Source: Marinobacterium sedimentorum
Lineage (GTDB): Bacteria; Pseudomonadota; Gammaproteobacteria; Pseudomonadales; Balneatricaceae
NCBI RefSeq assembly: GCF_024267675.1
Contig: NZ_JALDYX010000005.1
Span: 1-64,000 of the forward strand
Reading direction: 5' to 3'
Length of the DNA stretch: 64,000 bases
A program made the position numbers and the translations under genes. Below the pieces are notes generated by a model that saw only the letters and a program-made list of their open reading frames with translations, was not told the DNA's origin and made no database searches. This document shows positions 52,639-60,359 of this stretch, piece after piece; within the stretch, counting starts at the first letter, position 1, and each line of letters begins with the position of its first letter.

Positions 52639-55053
52639 ATGAACTTTCTGAAAAAACTGCTCGCCAAATTTGGCTTCGGACCCGATCCGCTCGGAGCCGA
52701 AGCGGTGATAGCCGATGAAAAAATCCATATCGAGGCAAAGCTGTCCGAAGCCTTTGACGAGAAGCACCGCGGCTATCTCGAAGAGGATTACCGCCACTTT
52801 GTGGAAACGACTTACCCGGAGTATGTCCGCGAGCATTATACGTATATGGACCCCGGCGACTACCCGCACAAGAAACGCCCCTGGTACGGGCTGGCGCTGT
52901 CCGGTGGCGGTATCCGTTCCGCCGCCTTTGCCATCGGCGTGATTCAGGCATTGCGCAACCGCTTTCTGGTAGAAAGCGGCAAACCAACACCGTTCGAAAA
53001 ACTGGCCTATCTGTCTACGGTATCGGGCGGCGGTTATACCGGTGCAGCCCTGAGCTGGTATCAGAAACTGTTCAATATCTTTCCCTTTGGCGATATCGAC
53101 AGTTATGCCGGCAGCAAACACAGCACGGCGCCGGGGAACCGGATACTCAGCTACATCCGCCAGCACGGCAAATACCTCACGCCGGCCCAGCTGGGCATCG
53201 CCTCTCTGGCCGGCGCCGTACTGCTCAGCGTCATCCATTCGGTGGTGGCCTACACCCTGCTGATCAGTCTGGTCCTGTTTCTGCTGTCACTGCTCATTAC
53301 GACCGGTGTGCTCGACCCGTTGATGAACCTTACGATCGCCAATACAGCCAACCTTGAGTCACTGCTGGTACAGGTGCCACGCGGTGTCGCTACCCTGCAG
53401 CAGGAGGACGAGTTTCTCAGCCCACACAGAATCGCGTTTTCGGTGTTCTTTCTGACCGCTACGATTGCCATGATCGGCACTCTATTGTTTACCATTTTTA
53501 TCTACGGTCTGAGCAGCTTTTTTCAGAAATTTTTTTCACAGTCATACTGCTATCGGGTGCAGATACAGCGCACGCTGGGTCTGCTGTTAAAAGGCATTGC
53601 GTTTTCGCTGTTCTTCGCGGCGATTCCCCTCGCGGCGCTGCTGGTATTTGGTGCCGAATTCAAAGTGACGGATCCGGGATTTTTCAGCTCCATGGCCTCC
53701 GGTGTTGCCGGTATCCTGCTGTCCATACGGCAATTTCGCATGAACACCGAGGCCGGCAATGAGAAGCGCAATATCCCGGGCTGGCTGTCGCGCCTGGTCA
53801 CCCTGGTCATCACGCTGCTATTCATCTTCTTTATCTTCATTGCCGCCTATATTCTGGCTGAAAGCGTGCACCAGCAACTGCGCAGCGACACCTACTCCTA
53901 CTGGCCGCTGCTGTTTGTTCTTTGCGCCCTCATCGTGCCCTTTTTTGTCAGTATCAACCAGGTATCGCCCCACAAGATGTATCGCGATCGACTGATGGAA
54001 ACCTTTCTCAAGACACCTGACATAGAGCCAACCGCACCCTTGTGCCAGCGCGGGGCCGAGGCCAACACAACCACCCTTGTCGATATCGCCGCCTCGGATC
54101 ACTGGTCGCCCTATCACCTGATTAACTGCAACGTCATCCTCAACAACGCCAAAACGCCACGCTATCGGGGCCGCTTGGGCGACAGTTTCCTGCTGTCTCC
54201 GCGCTACTGTGGCAGCGATGCCACGCAGTACACCACAACCGCCAGTTTTGCCAGTGGCGGCATGACACTGGCGACAGCCATGTCTATTTCCGGTGCGGCT
54301 GAAAACCCCCATTCCGGCGTGTCGGGCGCGGGTGATTCCACCACTCCCTTAATGTCGTTCATCCTGACCTTTCTGGGGCTGCGACTTGGCTACTGGGCAT
54401 ACAACCCCTCCAGCACGAGCAAATTGCTGCATAAAATAATGCGCCCCAATTACTTCTGGCCCGGACTGCGCAGCTTGCTCGACTACGGTCACGCCGAAGA
54501 CAGCGTATTAGTCGAACTGTCCGATGGTGGCCATTTTGACAATACCGGCCTGTACGAACTGGTGCGCCGCCGCACACCGGTGATCATCCTGTCGGACGGG
54601 GGTGCCGACCCCGACGCCACCTTTGATGACTTTGGTAACGCCATAGAACGCATCCGGGTGGATTTCGGCGTATCCATTCGCTTTCACGATGCCGATTTTG
54701 ATCTGTCCGGAATGCTACCGGGCAGCCGCGCTGCATCCAGTGAAAGCCGCGCCCGCATGTATGACGAAAAATACCATCTGGCTGACCGCGGCTTCGCGAT
54801 TGGCGACGTTGTCTATCCCGACGCTGTCGGTGAAAAAGCCTTCGTCGGTCGTTTTGTCTTTATCAAGGCCTGTCTGACGCGCAATCTGCCAGGCGACCTT
54901 TACGCCTATAAACTGGAGAACCCCAGCTATCCGAATCAACCCACCGTCGATCAGTTCTTCGACGAACGCCAGTTCGAAGCCTACCGGGAGCTCGGCTACC
55001 AGCTCACTCGCCAGATGATCGACGACAAGGACGCCATGAAGCTGCTGCCCTGA
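52639..55053 (+). CDS. Membrane-embedded patatin-like phospholipase
   Basis: This 804-residue protein has a patatin hydrolase fold split by a membrane domain. The oxyanion-hole GGGIRS is at residues 89-94, the nucleophile is Ser129 in TVSGGGYTG (the -2 Gly is Thr, common in this large subfamily), and the catalytic Asp is Asp629 in LSDGGHFDNTGLYELV. Between about 185 and 450 there are six or so hydrophobic segments. It would cleave acyl esters of membrane lipids or hydrophobic substrates. It starts 21 bases after the GMC gene. Its 3' end is repeated twice, in decayed form, just downstream. Confidence 0.87.
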   Translation: MNFLKKLLAKFGFGPDPLGAEAVIADEKIHIEAKLSEAFDEKHRGYLEEDYRHFVETTYPEYVREHYTYMDPGDYPHKKRPWYGLALSGGGIRSAAFAIGVIQALRNRFLVESGKPTPFEKLAYLSTVSGGGYTGAALSWYQKLFNIFPFGDIDSYAGSKHSTAPGNRILSYIRQHGKYLTPAQLGIASLAGAVLLSVIHSVVAYTLLISLVLFLLSLLITTGVLDPLMNLTIANTANLESLLVQVPRGVATLQQEDEFLSPHRIAFSVFFLTATIAMIGTLLFTIFIYGLSSFFQKFFSQSYCYRVQIQRTLGLLLKGIAFSLFFAAIPLAALLVFGAEFKVTDPGFFSSMASGVAGILLSIRQFRMNTEAGNEKRNIPGWLSRLVTLVITLLFIFFIFIAAYILAESVHQQLRSDTYSYWPLLFVLCALIVPFFVSINQVSPHKMYRDRLMETFLKTPDIEPTAPLCQRGAEANTTTLVDIAASDHWSPYHLINCNVILNNAKTPRYRGRLGDSFLLSPRYCGSDATQYTTTASFASGGMTLATAMSISGAAENPHSGVSGAGDSTTPLMSFILTFLGLRLGYWAYNPSSTSKLLHKIMRPNYFWPGLRSLLDYGHAEDSVLVELSDGGHFDNTGLYELVRRRTPVIILSDGGADPDATFDDFGNAIERIRVDFGVSIRFHDADFDLSGMLPGSRAASSESRARMYDEKYHLADRGFAIGDVVYPDAVGEKAFVGRFVFIKACLTRNLPGDLYAYKLENPSYPNQPTVDQFFDERQFEAYRELGYQLTRQMIDDKDAMKLLP

Positions 55054-55265
55054 AGGGTTCTACGACGAACGCCAGTTCGAACACTAACGCCGAGAACTTG
55101 GCTACCCGCTTACCCGCCAGATGATCGCCAATGACAAGGCCATGGAACTGCTGCCCTGAGGGGTTCTACGACGAACGCCCGTTCGAACACTAACGCCGGA
55201 AACCTGGCTACCCGCTGACCCGCCAGATGATCGACGACAAGAACACCATGAAGCTGCTGCCCGGA
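54955..55265 (+). repeat. Triplicated 3' end of the patatin gene
   Basis: The last ~99 bases of the gene (54955-55053) recur at 55058-55159 and 55164-55265. Each copy begins TTC(T)(T/A)CGACGAACGCC and ends at the CTGCTGCCC segment. In both extra copies the codon after the GAACAC segment is TAA, so they are not translated as an extension. The final copy has GGA where the stop TGA should be. Copies differ by scattered substitutions and small indels, so the duplications are not recent. Confidence 0.9.
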
Positions 55266-55322
55266 GGCCCGGTGGGGGCCAGCCCAGACTCATGCTCCCG
55301 TTACGGGGCCAAGCCCCGATCC

Positions 55323-55364
55323 TTGACGCAGGTCATGAGTGGGTCCGGTAGATTGACTTAAAAT
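55323..55364 (+). promoter_or_regulatory. Anr/FNR-type promoter of hemN
   Basis: TTGAC-GCAG-GTCAT at 55323-55336 is a near match to the FNR/Anr consensus TTGAT-N4-ATCAA. A -10 box TAAAAT lies at 55359-55364, predicting a start near 55371. The box centre is then at about -41.5, the class II activator position. hemN is a known Anr/FNR target in relatives, so oxygen-limited induction is expected. Confidence 0.6.
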
Positions 55365-55400
55365 GCCGGACTCACTATCGAGTTGGACGACTATCAGGCC

Positions 55401-56789
55401 ATGCAGAATGAAATCGCCTGGGATAACGAGCTGATCCGCCGTTACGACCTGTCTGGGCCGCGTTATACCTCTTATCCCACCGCACTGCAGTTCTCTGAAA
55501 AATTCGGGCCGCAAGACTACAGCCGCGAAGCCCTGAACAGCAATGCCGCCGGCAAACCCTTGTCGCTGTATTTCCATATCCCCTTCTGTGCCAGCCTTTG
55601 CTACTACTGCGGCTGCAACAAGATCATCACCCAGGACCGCGCCAAGGCGCAGGCCTACCTGAATAGCCTCCAGGAGGAGATCAGGCTGCAGGCCGAACTG
55701 CTGGATACCGATCAGCGCACCGTGCAGCAGCTGCACTGGGGCGGCGGTACACCGACCTTTATCAGTCCGCAGCAGATGTACGAACTGATGGAGACAACGG
55801 GCCGGCACTTCAAACTGCTGGATGACGACAGCGGCGATTATTCCATCGAGATCGACCCCCGCGAAGCCGACCACAAGACACTGGAAACGCTGCGTGCCAT
55901 CGGCTTTAACCGCATCAGTCTGGGCGTGCAGGATTTCAATCCCGCCGTGCAACGGGCGGTCAACCGAGTACAGTCACCTGAGCTGACCGCCGATGTGCTG
56001 GCCAAGGTGCGCGAGCTGGGGTTTCGCTCCACCAATATCGACCTGATTTACGGCCTGCCGCTGCAAACGGTGGACACCTTTGCCCAGACACTGGACCAGG
56101 TCATAGCGATGAATCCTGACCGGCTGTCAGTTTTCAATTACGCGCACCTGCCGGAACGGCTCAAGTCCCAGCGCCTGATCCAGGAACAGGATCTTCCGTC
56201 ACCGGCCGAGAAGCTGAAGATCCTGGAAATCACCATCGCCTACCTGATTGGCGCCGGTTACGTGTATATCGGCATGGACCATTTCGCCAAGCCCAATGAT
56301 CCCCTGGCGCAGGCTCAACAAGCGGGCGTCATGCATCGCAACTTTCAGGGCTACAGCACCCACGCAGATTGCGACCTGGTGGCCATGGGCGTGTCCTCCA
56401 TCAGCCAGGTGGGCGACACTTATTGCCAGAACGCGCACAAGATCAATGACTATCAGGATGCCATCCAGGGCGGACAGCTGGCGGTGACAAAGGGCCTGCA
56501 GCTTGGCCGGGATGACCTGATTCGCCGCGCGGTCATCAACCAGCTGATCTGCCACTTCAAACTGGATGGCAACGCCTTCAGCGCACAACACGGCATCAAC
56601 TTTGCCGACTATTTTGCCCGCGAACTGGCACAGCTGCAGCAGCACCAGCGCGACGGTCTGGTACAGATAGACCGCAACCAACTGCAGGTCACCCCACGCG
56701 GAAGGCTGCTGATACGCAGTATCTGCATGAACTTCGACCACTACATCAACCAGGATACGCTCAGGCAAAGCTACTCGCGGATTATCTGA
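55401..56789 (+). CDS. hemN: Oxygen-independent coproporphyrinogen III oxidase
   Basis: This 462-residue radical-SAM enzyme decarboxylates coproporphyrinogen III to protoporphyrinogen IX without oxygen. LIRRYDLSGPRYTSYPTALQ is the HemN N-terminus, and the cluster-binding Cys residues are Cys63, Cys67 and Cys70 in CASLCYYCGC. GGGTPTFIS and IGMDHFAKPNDPLA complete the signature. I use ATG 55401; a TTG at 55383 would add six residues but would leave almost no leader after the predicted transcription start. It lies downstream of the degraded patatin repeats. Confidence 0.94.
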   Translation: MQNEIAWDNELIRRYDLSGPRYTSYPTALQFSEKFGPQDYSREALNSNAAGKPLSLYFHIPFCASLCYYCGCNKIITQDRAKAQAYLNSLQEEIRLQAELLDTDQRTVQQLHWGGGTPTFISPQQMYELMETTGRHFKLLDDDSGDYSIEIDPREADHKTLETLRAIGFNRISLGVQDFNPAVQRAVNRVQSPELTADVLAKVRELGFRSTNIDLIYGLPLQTVDTFAQTLDQVIAMNPDRLSVFNYAHLPERLKSQRLIQEQDLPSPAEKLKILEITIAYLIGAGYVYIGMDHFAKPNDPLAQAQQAGVMHRNFQGYSTHADCDLVAMGVSSISQVGDTYCQNAHKINDYQDAIQGGQLAVTKGLQLGRDDLIRRAVINQLICHFKLDGNAFSAQHGINFADYFARELAQLQQHQRDGLVQIDRNQLQVTPRGRLLIRSICMNFDHYINQDTLRQSYSRII

Positions 56790-56866
56790 CCGACTCCACG
56801 GGCCCTTGTGTAATACGGCTAAAAATCATCTGAGCGGAGCTCTGTTGCAGCGCCACTGCTACAAAT

Positions 56867-57898
56867 TCACTCTGCGCAAAGCAGCGCGGGATACTTGCGC
56901 AGCGCCGCCCGCAACTGGTGATAGGTTAACCCCAGGGCATCCGCGGCGCGGCGCTGGTTGAACTGCGCAGCTTCCAGAGCCTGGCGTATCAGCTGCTGTT
57001 CAAATTCGGCAACCCGGGCACGCAGACCGGCAGCGGCAAGATCGCCTTCATCGGCGGGCAACAGCGGCACTGCTGGCTCGGGCGCCGGCACTGAACCCGA
57101 CAGAACGCGCCAGGGTGTGGAAAAGGGATCCAGCACGATTTGCCGTACCGGTTCTGCCGGGTTGCCACTGCGGTAGATACTGCGCTCCACCACGTTTTTC
57201 AGCTCGCGCACATTGCCCGGCCAGTCGTACTGCAGCAGTTGCGCCTGCGCATCCGCATCAAAACCCGCGAACCAGTCATACCCCAGCTCGCGGCACATGC
57301 GCCTGGCAAAGTGTTCGGCGAGCTCCGCTATATCGTCTTTTCGAACACGCAGCGGCGGCAGGTTCACCACATCAAACGCCAGCCGATCGAGCAGGTCGGC
57401 ACGAAAGCGCCCCGCCGCGACCGCCTGGAGCAGGTCCTCGTTGGTGGCCGCCACCACCCGCACATCCACCTGCAAGGGCCGACTGCCCCCCAGGCGCTCA
57501 AAGCGACCGTACTCGATAATGCGCAGCAGTTTCTCCTGCACCCGCACCGAGGCCGTCGAGAGCTCATCGAGAAACAGGGTGCCACCTTCCGCCCGCTCGA
57601 ACAGCCCGGCGCGGGCGCGGGTGGCGCCGGTAAAGGCGCCCGCCTCATGACCAAAGAGCTCGGATTCCAGCAGTGATTCACTCATGGCGGCGCAGTTCAC
57701 CTGCAGATAAGGCTGCTGCCAGCGCCCGGACAGATAATGCAGCCGTGCGGCGATCAGCTCCTTGCCGGTGCCGCGCTCACCGATCACCAGTACGGGTCTG
57801 TTCAGTGGCGCAAGCCCGGACACCTGATTCAATACCCGATGGAACGATTCGGAACTGCCGATTAGCGCCGGCACTGACTCGGCCATATACACCATCAT
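56867..57898 (-). CDS. pspF: Psp operon activator PspF
   Basis: This 343-residue sigma-54 activator has no N-terminal receiver, as expected for PspF. The AAA+ domain has Walker A GERGTGKELIAARLHYLSGR, the sigma-54 contact ESELFGHEAGAFTGATR and Walker B GGTLFLDELSTA; YDWPGNVRELKNVVERSIYR and the final helix-turn-helix NQRRAADALGLTYHQLRAAL match PspF closely. PspA normally inhibits it through a tryptophan in the AAA domain. It is divergent from pspABC. The upstream site overlaps its own start region, so autoregulation is likely. A start at 57886 is also possible. Confidence 0.94.
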   Translation of the reverse strand: MMVYMAESVPALIGSSESFHRVLNQVSGLAPLNRPVLVIGERGTGKELIAARLHYLSGRWQQPYLQVNCAAMSESLLESELFGHEAGAFTGATRARAGLFERAEGGTLFLDELSTASVRVQEKLLRIIEYGRFERLGGSRPLQVDVRVVAATNEDLLQAVAAGRFRADLLDRLAFDVVNLPPLRVRKDDIAELAEHFARRMCRELGYDWFAGFDADAQAQLLQYDWPGNVRELKNVVERSIYRSGNPAEPVRQIVLDPFSTPWRVLSGSVPAPEPAVPLLPADEGDLAAAGLRARVAEFEQQLIRQALEAAQFNQRRAADALGLTYHQLRAALRKYPALLCAE

Positions 57899-57901
57899 TT
57901 C

Positions 57902-57936
57902 TGGTTAATTTAGCTATAACTTAGCCAAATTAACCA
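57902..57936. promoter_or_regulatory. PspF upstream activating sequence
   Basis: TGGTTAATTT (57902-57911) and AAATTAACCA (57927-57936) are perfect ten-base inverted arms around a 15-base centre containing TTAGC twice. The centre lies about 120 bases before the predicted psp transcription start and directly in front of pspF, as in E. coli where the same region controls both. Confidence 0.75.
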
Positions 57937-58013
57937 CAATAACAAGCCATATTTTCTTCCGAGCCACCGCATTGGAGCACAAAAGCTTTTACTTTCAGCC
58001 ATATAGCCTTTGC

Positions 58014-58029
58014 TGGCACAGCAATCGCT
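58014..58029 (+). promoter_or_regulatory. Sigma-54 promoter of pspABC
   Basis: TGGCACAGCAATCGCT has GG and GC exactly ten bases apart, the -24/-12 elements of a sigma-54 promoter. It lies 39 bases before the pspA start codon and downstream of the PspF site. Confidence 0.85.
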
Positions 58030-58067
58030 TTATACCAATCGAAACCAACCACCGGGAGCCACATATC

Positions 58068-58745
58068 ATGGGTATCTTTTCACGCTTTGGTGACATCGTT
58101 AACGCCAACATTACCGCCCTGCTTGATCGCGCCGAAGACCCGGCCAAGATGATCCGCATGATGATCCAGGAAATGGAAGACACCCTGGTGGAAGTACGTA
58201 CCACCTCCGCCCGGGTTATTGCCGATCGCAAATCCCTGCAGCGCCGCCTCGAGCGCCTTGCTGACGAAGCCGCCGAGTGGGAACGCAAGGCCCGCCTGGC
58301 CATCAACAAGGGCCGGGAAGATCTGGCCCGGGCGGCACTGGGTGAGCAACAGGCCATTGAGGAGGCCCTGAAGCAGGCGCAACAGGAGCTGACGGCGATA
58401 GAGGAGCAACTGACCGTGCTGCACGAGGAAATTGGCCAGCTGCAGCAAAAGCTAGACGACGCCAAAGCCAAGCAGAAATCCCTGCAGGTACGCGAACAAA
58501 CCAGCCGCTCGCGCCTGGATATGCGCCGCGCCAGCAACCGCGACAAGCTGGAAGATGCCTTTCGCAAATTCGAAGCCTATGAGCGGCGCATGGATAACAT
58601 GGAAGCGGAAATTGAGTCCCAGGATCTGGGCCGTAACCCCGGCCTCAACGAGCAGTTCGAGGACCTGGAACGCAATGATCAGGTCGAGGATGCCCTGGCC
58701 GCGCTCAAGGCCCGCATGAAATCCACCGAGCGGAGCCATGACTGA
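58068..58745 (+). CDS. pspA: Phage shock protein A
   Basis: This 225-residue protein of the PspA/IM30/ESCRT-III superfamily protects the inner membrane under stress and inhibits PspF. It begins MGIFSRFGDIVNANITALLD and is predicted to be helical coiled coil throughout (KSLQRRLERLADEAAEWERK, LDDAKAKQKSLQVREQTSRS). The ATG at 58068 has GGGAG upstream and matches the family start; an in-frame start 32 codons earlier would cross the promoter. It overlaps pspB by one base (TGATG). Confidence 0.96.
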   Translation: MGIFSRFGDIVNANITALLDRAEDPAKMIRMMIQEMEDTLVEVRTTSARVIADRKSLQRRLERLADEAAEWERKARLAINKGREDLARAALGEQQAIEEALKQAQQELTAIEEQLTVLHEEIGQLQQKLDDAKAKQKSLQVREQTSRSRLDMRRASNRDKLEDAFRKFEAYERRMDNMEAEIESQDLGRNPGLNEQFEDLERNDQVEDALAALKARMKSTERSHD

Positions 58746-59002
58746 TGTCCACCATGGTGTTTTTCTTCGTGCCAACGGTGATTTTCCTCGCCGTCGTGGT
58801 GCCTATGTGGCTCATGCTGCACTACTGGACCCGCGCCCGCCTCAACAAGGGCCTGTCGGGCGATGAACACCAGCAACTGGAAGAAACCCTCGCCCTGGCC
58901 GAGCGTCTGGAAAAACGGGTGCAGACGCTGGAAACCATCCTGGACAGCGAACACGCCGGCTGGCGTACCAGCCGGGACGATGACCGGCCGCGCCCGCATT
59001 GA
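58745..59002 (+). CDS. pspB: Phage shock protein B
   Basis: PspB is a small inner-membrane protein that, with PspC, senses envelope stress and releases PspF from PspA. The 85-residue protein has one membrane helix at the N-terminus (FFFVPTVIFLAVVVPMWLML), a cytosolic helix with a leucine repeat (LEETLALAERLEKRVQTLET) and a charged tail. Its start overlaps the pspA stop. It is the second gene of the pspABC operon. Confidence 0.93.
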   Translation: MSTMVFFFVPTVIFLAVVVPMWLMLHYWTRARLNKGLSGDEHQQLEETLALAERLEKRVQTLETILDSEHAGWRTSRDDDRPRPH

Positions 59003-59031
59003 GCACCCACTCTTCGAACAAGGAGCCCCGC

Positions 59032-59421
59032 ATGAATCACCCAACCAAGCGCAATGGCTATAACCGCAATCTCTACCGCAGTGCCGACAAGGGCTGGCTC
59101 GGCGGCGTCTGCGCGGGCCTGGCCGAAAGCTATGGTCAGCCTGTCTGGCTGGCGCGCATTATTTTCCTGACCCTGCTCCTGTTCAGCGGCAGCCTGGCCG
59201 TGCTGCTCTATCTGGCGGGCATTTTTCTGCTGGATCGCCGCCAGGGCCCCGCCGTGCGCGAAAATGCCCACAAGCCGGCGTTCGACTACGGCAGACCCAT
59301 GAGTACGCGCCTGCGTCAGCTGAACGAACGCATGCAGGCGGTGGATCGCCGGCTGCAGTCGATGGAACGCTACGTCACCTCGAGCCGCTACCGCTTCAAC
59401 AAGGAATTCAAGGACCTCTAG
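59032..59421 (+). CDS. pspC: Phage shock protein C
   Basis: The 129-residue PspC has the family segment KGWLGGVCAGLAESYGQPVW followed by a membrane helix (IIFLTLLLFSGSLAVLLYLA) and a basic C-terminal region ending in helical YVTSSRYRFNKEFKDL. It signals membrane damage to PspA-PspF together with PspB. The ATG at 59032 has AAGGAG upstream; an in-frame start 11 codons earlier overlaps pspB. No pspD follows. Confidence 0.94.
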   Translation: MNHPTKRNGYNRNLYRSADKGWLGGVCAGLAESYGQPVWLARIIFLTLLLFSGSLAVLLYLAGIFLLDRRQGPAVRENAHKPAFDYGRPMSTRLRQLNERMQAVDRRLQSMERYVTSSRYRFNKEFKDL

Positions 59422-59486
59422 CCCTGCACGCCGACTCGCACCTTCGGGTATCATGGAGCCCTTCCCAGTCCGAAGGAACAGCCGGC

Positions 59487-60098
59487 ATGGACCAGACACC
59501 GCAACCGTCCGACACCAGCATCAACACCACCACGGCCGCCGGCGATGCCGTCACGGTGGTGATCTCAAGGCGCATCAAGCCCGGCAAGGAAAAAGAGTTC
59601 GAACAGCTCAACAGCGCCATCAGCCGGGAAGCCGTACACTTTACCGGCTTTCTGGGTTCAACCCTGTTTCGCCCCGCCAGCAGCGCAGACCCCGAGTACC
59701 GCATCGTATTCAAGTTCCGCAGCCGGGAAGACCTGGAGCGCTGGCAGCACTCCCCGCAGCGTACCCAGTACCTGGATGCGATCGAAGACTGTCTGGATGC
59801 GCCCGACAGTACCGAGGTACTGTCGGGGCTTGTGGCCTGGTTTTCCCTGCCGGGCCAGAATCCGGTGAAACCGCCCCCCAAGTACAAGATGGCGGTGGTG
59901 GCCTGGCTGGCAATTTTTCCGCTGATCACCCTTGTCAGCTGGCTGCTTGGCGCCGAACTTAGTCATATTCCGCTGCTGCCGCGCACCCTGCTGATGACCA
60001 TCCCGATAACCCTGCTGATGACCTATGTACTGATGCCGGCGCTGACCCGGCTGCTGGCCTTCTGGCTTTTCCCCAAACGGGACCGGGATCAGCGCTAA
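59487..60098 (+). CDS. ABM-domain membrane protein
   Basis: The 203-residue protein has an N-terminal antibiotic-biosynthesis-monooxygenase-like ferredoxin fold (about 20-110: VTVVISRRIKPGKEKEFEQL, YRIVFKFRSREDLERWQHS) and two C-terminal membrane helices (MAVVAWLAIFPLITLVSWLL and TLLMTIPITLLMTYVLMPAL). ABM proteins of this membrane type are widespread with no known reaction. It lies 65 bases after pspC on the same strand and may be cotranscribed, but a link with envelope stress is only suggested by position. Confidence 0.8.
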   Translation: MDQTPQPSDTSINTTTAAGDAVTVVISRRIKPGKEKEFEQLNSAISREAVHFTGFLGSTLFRPASSADPEYRIVFKFRSREDLERWQHSPQRTQYLDAIEDCLDAPDSTEVLSGLVAWFSLPGQNPVKPPPKYKMAVVAWLAIFPLITLVSWLLGAELSHIPLLPRTLLMTIPITLLMTYVLMPALTRLLAFWLFPKRDRDQR

Positions 60099-60148
60099 CC
60101 GCCTGCCGGGCCTGGCCGGCCCTAGCGAGGGAAAGACCGATTTGAGTT

Positions 60149-60176
60149 ACTTTCTTTGCACGAGCAAAGAAAGTAT
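60149..60176. repeat. Perfect 12-bp-arm hairpin repeat
   Basis: TACTTTCTTTGC-ACGA-GCAAAGAAAGTA has perfect 12-base arms and a four-base loop. This hairpin belongs to a dispersed repeat type that I recall as common in proteobacterial genomes. It lies in the gap between two convergent genes and could also help terminate transcription. Confidence 0.65.
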
Positions 60177-60310
60177 GTCACCCACAGGCGAAATACAGAC
60201 TGTCAAACACCCTCAAAGTGCCCACCAGCATTGCAGATCCAAGTTCCAAGACATACTGGTTTCCAGCAAAGTGTTACCAATGTCATTGAACTGAGCCATG
60301 CCAGGCGCAC

Positions 60311-60336
60311 AAAAAAACCGAGGCCAGGGCCTCGGT
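60311..60336 (-). terminator. Rho-independent terminator of the metallohydrolase gene
   Basis: On the minus strand CCGAGGC-CCTG-GCCTCGG is followed by seven T residues. It lies 24 bases past the stop codon of the gene at 60360-62633. Confidence 0.9.
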
Positions 60337-60359
60337 TAGTCACAAAACAAGGGGCCTGA

